Positions 57,496 to 64,000 of a stretch of 64,000 nt of DNA are shown here, in pieces. The notes beneath the pieces were generated by a model. That model worked only from the letters and a program-made list of their open reading frames with translations, did not search any database and was not told the DNA's origin. The stretch's first letter is position 1; every line of letters begins with the position of its first letter. The position numbers and the translations under genes are program-made. Origin of the DNA: Aaosphaeria pasadenensis (taxonomy: Eukaryota; Ascomycota; Dothideomycetes; Pleosporales); NCBI GenBank assembly GCA_022813625.1, contig JAKLMB010000002.1, positions 496,001-560,000 on the forward strand, written 5' to 3'.

Positions 57496-58960
57496 ATGAT
57501 GCAGATTCAGCGTATCATTGTAGCGCTTTTGGCAACGCATGCCGGAGCGTTATCATTACCGAGTCACGATAGTGGAGTACGTAAATCTCAAGTTGAGAGC
57601 TGCGACGCCCCAGTTCTTCTGGATGCAAAGACGAACATATGGAACAAATACAAGCTTCATCCAAATCGAATCTACCGGGAGAAGGTAGAGGCAGCCATCC
57701 CCCTTATCAACGACACCTTTCTTCAGGCCCGGGCAAAGAGAGTTCTGAATGCAGGAACCTTTGTTTGGATGCATGTAACTCACAAAGTGCGTTTTGTCTC
57801 GCTTGGCTGACTTGATGTAGAGACGGCGTAGACAAGATTAGCCTGATTGAACAAACTGTCCAAGATGTCCCATGCGATCATGTAGTTGGTATAGTTATAT
57901 CAGGCCTTCCGTTCAAGCAATGCACTGCATCCAACGAGCTGCCAAAGCACGAAACTTACGACTATCAAAAGGACTACATTGAGCGTAGGTCAACCCATCC
58001 TGGCTGGACACAGCACGTTCAGTACATGTAGCTAAAACTCGTACTCAGCCATTGTGAAGAAGCTCAAATCATATCCAAACAACGCTTTCGCACTCATCAT
58101 TGAGCCCGGTGTGGTCGGGAACTTCGTCATCAATACCAACTCGAACGTTACGACCTTGCCAAACGCTGACCCGAGCCGGAATTGTACGCATGTTGCGGCT
58201 TCATATCGGAAAAACGTTCCCCAGGCACTAAGCGCTCTCAGCTTACCGAACACCATTTTGTACTTGGACGCTGGTCATGCAGGGACCTTTGGCTGGGGCA
58301 AATACAGAGCTCAGGGTGCGGCAGAATTACTCAACACTTGGAAGGCAGCAGGAGCACCGAGCCAATTTCGCGGCTTGTCCTTGAACGTTATGAGTTACAA
58401 TTCATGGTAAGAATAATTCCTTTGAATCTACCTGCCTCAGTTTCTACCCAGTGTCTGACCTTTCTTGTGACAGGGACTTGTATCCAGGAGAGAGATTCCG
58501 GAACGAAGACTCTTGCTACGACACGCCCAGCAACAACCCCGCGCGCAATGAAAAGCTATACATAACCATCCTTGAGCGAGAATTCAAGAAGCTCAACTCT
58601 ACAATGCCTTTCTATTCCATCGTGGACACGTCGCGCAGCGGCGTGCAGGGTATTCGGGAGTTCTGGGGAGATTGGTGCAACATCGAAATGGCAGGTTTTG
58701 GTCTGATGCCGGGGACCTCCACAAACGACGTAAGAGCGGACGCATTCGTCTGGACCAAATGGGGCGGCGTAAGTGATGGTACAAGCGATCCAGCTGATTC
58801 GGCTTTCGACAGTAATTGCGGGAAGGTCACTGCTCATAAGCCGATGCCAGCGAAAGGGGAATGGAGCCAGACTTACTTCGAATCGTTGGTAAACGACTGG
58901 AGGGGTTATGTTCGAAGAGCAGAGTGGAGTGAGAAGAACAAGGTGGCCAGGTGTGGGTAA
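57496..58960 (+). CDS. secreted GH6-family protein, probable pseudoenzyme
   Basis: Four exons, 57496-57770, 57821-57984, 58049-58406 and 58474-58960, give 427 residues. Introns 2 and 3 are GT-AG. Intron 1 (50 nt) has a GC donor (GCATGT), a canonical CTGAC branch site and a TAG acceptor, and it restores TFVWIDGVDKISLIEQT, matching cellobiohydrolase II. A signal peptide (MMQIQRIIVALLATHAGALS) is present; no CBM1. GH6 landmarks kept are ILYLDAGHAGTFGWG, RGLSLNVMSYNSW, NEKLYI, VDTSRSGVQ, WGDWCNIEMAGFG and DAFVWTKWGGVSDGTSD. Catalytic residues are not. In Trichoderma reesei Cel6A terms, Tyr169 is Ser119, Asp175 is Gln125, the acid Asp221 is Gly167 (IIEPGVVGN in place of IEPDSLAN) and Glu399 is Val; Asp401 remains (Asp367). 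A cellulose-binding or regulatory role without hydrolysis is inference. Confidence 0.88.
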
Positions 58961-58989
58961 TTTGGTGGCTTCGGCTGTAAGATAAATCT

Positions 58990-59601
58990 CTAGATACCTT
59001 CCCAAAAGTAGAGTTCGCAGTCGCTACCCTTTGCGGTGCTTCTTACTGCCGTCTCCAGCTTCGATTTGAAGACCTCGAGATGAGGTCTAGAGTCAGAATG
59101 AGTGTAGTTGATGATTCGAACTTCTCTGAGCTTCCTAGTATCTCTTAGGAACGTCGTGAGAACTTCGATTTTGTTTGCCTCTAACAGGTCAGATGGACTG
59201 AGAAGAATTTCGAGTACCTCAAGTGCTCTCCGACCCGTCAGCCCGATTACTTCCAAGAACACAATGGCTGGCTGCAAAAGCAGAAGTTTGAAGACCTTGC
59301 TCGAACATAGGTAATGCAAGCTTTCCTCTCTGATTTGACGATTAAGCCGGAAAATCGCCGGTTTAAGGATTGTCTTGGATAGATGTTGTGGACGCGAGAC
59401 ACCCTTGATCGTGATGGTATCAACAAGCGGGAAGAGTGCCCAGGCATAGATCGCAATTCTCAGCTCTCCTGGCAGAGAAAGAAATCCACGGTGGGATTTC
59501 GAGGCAGCAAGATCGGGGGATATGACAGGCTTGTCAAGCTTAGGCCGGGGCATGGTGGCCTGGTGGGCAGGATTATTCGGACTCGGGGGAGGCAAAGACA
59601 A
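58990..59601 (-). CDS. small 2EXR/F-box-like fungal protein
   Basis: A single exon of 203 residues. FLSLPGELRIAIYAWALFP followed by LKPAIFRLNRQIREESLHYL is the signature of the fungal 2EXR-type family (LPxELRxxIY ... LLxxxRQIRxE), usually of unknown function. The rest (LLLQPAIVFLEVIG, LREVRIINYTHSDSRPHLEVFKSKLE) is the family's C-terminal half. The start may be the ATG at 59601 or the in-frame one 48 bases downstream (MPRPKLDK). Its stop lies only 29 bp from the stop of the GH6-family gene on the other strand, so their 3' ends must overlap. Confidence 0.72.
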   Translation of the reverse strand: MSLPPPSPNNPAHQATMPRPKLDKPVISPDLAASKSHRGFLSLPGELRIAIYAWALFPLVDTITIKGVSRPQHLSKTILKPAIFRLNRQIREESLHYLCSSKVFKLLLLQPAIVFLEVIGLTGRRALEVLEILLSPSDLLEANKIEVLTTFLRDTRKLREVRIINYTHSDSRPHLEVFKSKLETAVRSTAKGSDCELYFWEGI

Positions 59602-59926
59602 ACAATGTCACCGAAGTCAAATCCACGATAGCTTTACTTTTAGTAAACTGACGCGTGTAAGTAACAACAGAGGTCTTTGATAGCCCTAGCTACCTAGACC
59701 TACGAGTATGTAATCATGAATCTGATGGACGAGTCTTACTTGAGGATGAGGGTGATGCCTCCACAGCTAGCCTCGATTGGGGTTTAGCGTCATCTGTTCA
59801 CGTACATGCATGTTGGAGCCTGTACAGTCGGTCACAAGAGTAGCTGGGCTGGCATGGCTAGGTTGAAGATACCAAACAGTAAATGTTGACGAATTTTGCA
59901 GCTATAGTATGGCTTCGCAACAGGCT
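59602..59926. other. intergenic, promoter of 2EXR-like gene
   Basis: About 325 bp between the start of the 2EXR-like gene and the stop of the GH43 gene, both on the minus strand. No further feature seen. Confidence 0.45.
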
Positions 59927-61435
59927 TTACGAAGTAGGTACAAGAATCCTATCAATATCTGGTCCCCATCCCCCGCTCACTCCACTGATTTTGACAGTGT
60001 TCGTCCCACTTTTTAAATCAACATGCAAGCTCGAGCTGGCTGGGTCACTACCGCTGTGAGGCAAGAAAGCAACTCTCTGGTTCGCTCCTCCGTTTACACT
60101 GACATCGGCGAATCTCTGACTCTTATCACCGTTAAGGTGCTTGATACGGATCGTTGTCCTGGTAGAAGCGGAGCTGCTCACTGAGCCGAAGTAAACAGCG
60201 CCATTGTCAGAGCCTCCAACGTAGCCGGCAGAGTTCTTACCAGAGCAACCTGAGCATGATACTGTCTTTGCACCACCACTCAGCTGTGCTGACTCGCCCT
60301 CATACGAATTCTCGGAAGGCCCCGCACTCAGAGAACCCGAGTTCACATCGGGAACCCAGTTGACTGCATTCTTCATGCTTGCCGACGTTCCAGAGATCGT
60401 AAGTGGCAGCCAAATGTAGGTGCTTCGCATCAAATTATCTTTGACCCATCGATCGCCCATGTACATAAAGTTGTTACCAACAGGAAGAATGAACGTTGTC
60501 TGACTTGCGTATGTGTTAGATCCAGAGTCTGCGAAAGTTTTCCACGCCGACCATGGCCCCGAAAGTGACGTGGCAGTGCTGTAGACGTTGTCGTTTGGAT
60601 CCCAACCGGTCAATTTCGAACCGAACATGAAGTATACGCCATTCTTCTTTATCACTGCAGGGGACTCGATCTTTTCTTTCCAGACATACGTCGAAGATTT
60701 AACAGTCAAGTAATCGTCGGATAGGAGGTCGATGCGAAGACCGTTCTTACGCTGCATCAAATGTCAGACCCAAAGTTGAAGCAGATGTAGACCTGGTCAC
60801 AACTTACATCCTCAGTGAGCAGATAACCTTTGCCGTCATCATCAACATATACGCCCATATCTCTACTCTCGAAGTTCAGAGGTCTGAAACTGCCCTTGTA
60901 GGTATACGTCCCACAAGGCGAGCTACCGGTAGCAACGCCCACTTTCGCATCGCCATAGTCCGAGCTATCTATATGCATCCATGCGACGTACTGATTCGTC
61001 GCTTTGTTGAAGATGATCTTCGGACGTTCGACAATGCGACTAGGACCGAGATCGCCAGAACCCTGTCTAGAGAGGATCGCACCCTCGTACTTCCATTCGA
61101 CAAGATTCGAAGAAGAGTAGCAATTGACGTTCTGGAAACTCGAGCCGTCGGTTTTGTCCTCGCCCACCCTGGTTCCATGTTACATGCGACACGATAGTCA
61201 CTTGGTAGAGGACACCTACCAGTAATACGTGCTTCCAACTTTGAGTATGCCGCCACCGTGAGCTTGGATATGTTTCCCGGTATTTGTCTACCTGACGTAT
61301 CAGCATAGCAAAATCACTTTTTCGGTTGTGACTGATACACACAGCAGTCCAAGTACCTCCAGGAATAATTTGGAGCGACGCGTTCACAGTGGAAAGCAAG
61401 AAGCTCAGTCCTAAGGTATTCCGAATGAAATGCAT
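59927..61435 (-). CDS. GH43 exo-1,3-beta-galactanase with C-terminal CBM35
   Basis: Four exons, 61435-61343, 61287-61220, 61168-60808 and 60751-59927, give 448 residues; introns are 55, 51 and 56 nt, all GT-AG. A signal peptide (MHFIRNTLGLSFLLSTVNA) precedes GGTWTATNTGKHIQAHGGGI and STYYWVGEDK, the start typical of GH43 subfamily 24. These enzymes release galactose units from the beta-1,3-galactan backbone of arabinogalactan proteins. RDMGVYVDDDGKGYLLTED and IESPAV follow, with Glu203 as expected acid. Gln258 in YASQTTF is spaced 55 residues from it, as are Glu208 and Gln263 of the Phanerochaete enzyme, where the glutamine replaces the usual base. Residues ~315-448 form a CBM35-type beta-sandwich (YEGESAQLSGGAK, VYFGSV, TIRIKHLNGDKSQRFADVSVNG, VDLKSGTNTVKISGV). 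Each splice restores conserved sequence. Confidence 0.92.
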
Positions 61436-61523
61436 TTTGATCGAGAGCTAACCCAGGAACCTCGGAAACAAAATCCAGGTAACACAGAGCCCGAACTTGA
61501 CAATCGACACCTTCAACCGGGTT

Positions 61524-61529
61524 TATAAA
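61524..61529 (-). promoter_or_regulatory. TATA box of GH43 gene
   Basis: TATAAA inside GTTTATAAAAC lies about 90 bp upstream of the ATG at 61435. The element is nearly palindromic (TTTATAAA), so it reads well on the minus strand. Confidence 0.5.
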
Positions 61530-62244
61530 ACAATCTCATGGCATCGGCAACGGAAGAATTGGGCCCATATCACAACTAGTCTTTGGGCAAGCGGAAAAAG
61601 TACGGAACATTTTATTAAGGGAATATCAACCGTGATGTTGCGTACCCATTGCAATTAGATGCCAAGTTGAATACATTGATTGGAGCAGGGGTTTCCAGAT
61701 GCATTGCGGGGAATATGCTTGAACTGCCTGAAAGGGATTGGGTCGCTGGATATAGTGTTCTCACTAGGAGGTCCGTTCTTTGCGGGATATTGATGTTGTT
61801 AGGTCACACCTCGACGGCTTCGGGCGTCGGCGCATTGCCCGAAAGGAACACCACGTGTGAATGACGGGCGATGTACTCAGTTATTCTTCACCGGCTACTG
61901 AATCCCACCATTGCTGTCCTAGATAAATCCTTTCAGGGGGATACAACGCATCAAAGGTGTACATTCACCCCCAGCAAAAGTGGTTTTTGGGGATGACACG
62001 CCGTTGCTGGATGTCCTGATCATCTGCGCAAGAGTCGCTTGTGTGTCCGTTTTGGTTTCGTATACAATGGGGCCTTCTGGGTCGACCGCATAGGTTCGAG
62101 TGCCTACAACGTTCATAGGTAGAGAGGAATTTCATCATGATGAGCGATCAGCGTGATGGACATAATGAACTGCAGCAGAAAAGACTTGTCATACATGTCG
62201 ATACCAAGCAACGCACTACTCATGGTCAGGACTCGAAGGTGCAA

Positions 62245-62319
62245 ATCATCATCATCATTATCATCATCATCATCATCATCATTATCATCATCATCATCAT
62301 CATTATCATCATCATCATT
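62245..62319 (+). repeat. ATC/ATT trinucleotide microsatellite
   Basis: About 25 consecutive ATC triplets, with ATT substitutions spaced every five to eight units. It gives poly-Asp or poly-Ile readings in short frames, none of them credible genes. Confidence 0.95.
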
Positions 62320-62799
62320 ACAAAGAAACAATATCTCGGCGGCAAAAGAAAACCCTGATAGATTTACAAAGAATGGTTGGAGAGAAATAAATTTCGAATA
62401 GGACCAGGGATGTTCCTTCGATAATTCAATGCTGTCTTCGCTTCTCCTGCCGAACACATGCTGATAGGCGGTGAGTTTTTTTGGTGGTTCTCCAGACCTC
62501 ATTTCCTTTGGAGATGATTTTTTTGAAACTCAGCACATTTCACATTGATTTCGAGAAGTTTCCTTCTTGGTCCCTTAGAATTTCTACTCCTTTTCACATA
62601 CAATTCCATGCAAATCGAATCCATGATCTTTTCGATCCTCATTCAGGGGACATGGGGGCTCATCGTCATATGGCAGGAATGGTTCTCTGTTGGGCAAATT
62701 GGTCGCGCCAACATTGCGTCGGTATTTCTTATATTCGGAAGGGCGCGCACCGCACATACGATCCTGATCCTCTGCTTTGATTTGGAAATGGCAGTCTCA

Positions 62800-63110
62800 A
62801 TCCAGCGCTCGCATGGTTACAGACCGTGAATGTTTTGAACCCTCGCAAGGGCTCCATCGAGCCAATTCATATTATTGGAAAAGTTGAGATTTTCTTGATC
62901 CGATGCTCGCATGGTAGCGGCCTGTGAAGCTTTTGAACCCTCGCAAGGGCTCCATCGAGCAAATTCATTTCGTTTTTATCGTTGAGATATCTTTGATGAG
63001 ATTTTTTCGATCCGACGCTCGCATGGTATCGGCCCATGAACCTTTTGAACCCTCACAAGGGCTCCATCCAACCAGTTCATTTCGTTTGGAAAGTTGAAAT
63101 TCTTTTAGGA
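62800..63110 (+). repeat. ~100-112-bp tandem repeat, three units
   Basis: The word TTTTGAACCCTCGCAAGGGC starts at 62833, 62931 and 63043 (third copy with CACAAGG). Each is preceded by GCTCGCATGGT-(A/T)C-G-CC-TGAA and followed by TCCATC(G/C)A-CCA(A/G)TTCAT. The GAACCCTCGCAAGGGCTC part can fold into a short hairpin. The array abuts copy H of the dispersed repeat. Confidence 0.85.
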
Positions 63111-63240
63111 CGCCGAAAGACGAACCCAAAGCAGAGAGAAGAAGTGTAGGGAAAGAAAGAAGAAGGATCCAAGCAGCAGCAGACGTTTTATATGCCCTCA
63201 TAACTTCGAGAGGACACACCCAGGGGCACGTGACTTCACT
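63110..63240 (+). repeat. dispersed hairpin repeat, copy H (right module only)
   Basis: A GAAAGAAAGAAGAAGG purine tract, TTTATAT (63187-63193) followed by GCCCTCATAACTTCGAGAGGACACACCCAGG, and a GGCACGTGACTTCAC end match the right modules of copies B and G (CACGTGATTTC in G). The left module is absent, replaced by the tandem array. Confidence 0.6.
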
Positions 63241-64000
63241 CGGTCAGCACAGCCCTCTTTCAAACAGAGCCAGATGTCAGTACGTTTGGCAGCGAACCTC
63301 TCAGATCAGATCACGGGAACCGTAGTGGGAGGATCGCGTTGGCTCCATCACGTGAGCCGAGATGTCGTTTACAACGGAGACTGGATCCCATCCTTGAAGA
63401 GATGTAGATGCAGAGTCTGATTGTATATAGCAGGTCACAACAACATATGTTTACACCGAAACTTCAATCGGAAGGAGCTATGTGACTTCTTAGGCCTTGT
63501 TTGGTTGCTCATACTCGAAGGTGAGGATGTCGATGTGTGACCATCATTGCTCATTTGCCCGACGTTCAGGCAGAGCAATATTATCAGCTGAATACATATG
63601 AACTCTTTTCGTTACTACGCTACCATCTTGTCTGGGACTGTCTGAAAGCATTCTTTATGCTGTCTGTGGTGCATTGCATGGCTTCTCAATGAGGGTAGGC
63701 ATTCAGGAAACTCTGCATTTTCACGAGCAATGGAAGGATATCAAACTATTCGAGTATGGCGCTCCAACTCCCTCGGATAGATACCATTCTAGGTGCAGTT
63801 AGCATTATTCTGTTGCATAAAGATCCATTCCGACTTAATTCATAGCCCCTGGACAGGAGCACGCCCTTAGCCAGCATACTTTATCATGTTGTTTCATCAA
63901 CACTGCCCTAGAGCAGCGGTAAATTGCATATGTGAAATTCATTCATCTAAACAATCCGTCCGAGGAGAAATTTCAGTGCTCGTTGTCTGAGGCCCTCCAA

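Larger units (their letters stand above)
61436..64000. other. 2.6-kb gene-free right end
   Basis: The first 100 bases are the GH43 promoter. Further right are an ATC microsatellite, a ~100-bp x3 array and copy H of the dispersed repeat. After 63.25 kb I see no coding or repeat structure. Confidence 0.5.

Overview
The window is a piece of a filamentous ascomycete (Pezizomycotina) nuclear genome. The evidence is many short introns (45-134 nt, mostly near 50 nt) with fungal donors and CTAAC/CTGAC-like branch sites, and a gene set typical of such fungi: eisosome protein Eis1, sphingolipid C9-methyltransferase, a CFEM receptor-like protein, an ABCA-type transporter, and secreted cellulases and hemicellulases (GH7-CBM1, GH6, GH10, GH43-CBM35). 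A plant-litter or plant-associated Dothideomycete or Leotiomycete is plausible, but I cannot fix the genus.

Layout. 1-4.9 kb: a partial, disordered, basic protein runs off the left edge (minus), followed by a long non-coding stretch holding a dead APH-fold phosphotransferase riddled with transition-type stops. 4.9-13.8 kb: a compact housekeeping block with EIS1 (minus), a tyrosine-phosphatase-like gene (plus), sphingolipid C9-methyltransferase (plus) and phosphomannomutase (minus). 13.8-18.9 kb: no credible gene, several mid-length degenerate tandem repeats. 18.9-36.3 kb: a GPI-type secreted protein with three 47-residue repeats, a GH7 cellobiohydrolase with CBM1, an LRR protein, a short NAD(P)-binding protein, an F-box/LRR-like protein, a CFEM membrane protein and a lineage-restricted hypothetical protein. 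38.9-43.9 kb: a full-length ABCA transporter. 43.9-49 kb: gene-free, dominated by a dispersed, hairpin-rich repeat family. 49-61.4 kb: GH10 xylanase, a SET-domain protein, a 4 kb repeat-rich gap (55-bp x9 and ~94-bp x3 arrays), a GH6-family protein, a small 2EXR-like protein and a GH43 galactanase. 61.4-64 kb: gene-free, with an ATC microsatellite, a ~100-bp x3 array and another copy of the dispersed repeat.

How the genes fit together. The secreted enzymes cover crystalline cellulose (GH7), xylan (GH10) and arabinogalactan side chains (GH43). The GH6 protein is the odd one. It keeps the fold signatures, but the residues matching the catalytic acid and its assisting aspartate and tyrosine are replaced, so it looks like a secreted pseudoenzyme. 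The repeat family (at least seven recognisable copies plus one partial) carries covarying hairpins, a purine tract and a TATA-like terminal module. It is the best candidate here for an undescribed element.

All exon structures are inferred by eye from splice signals and reading frame. No search was run.
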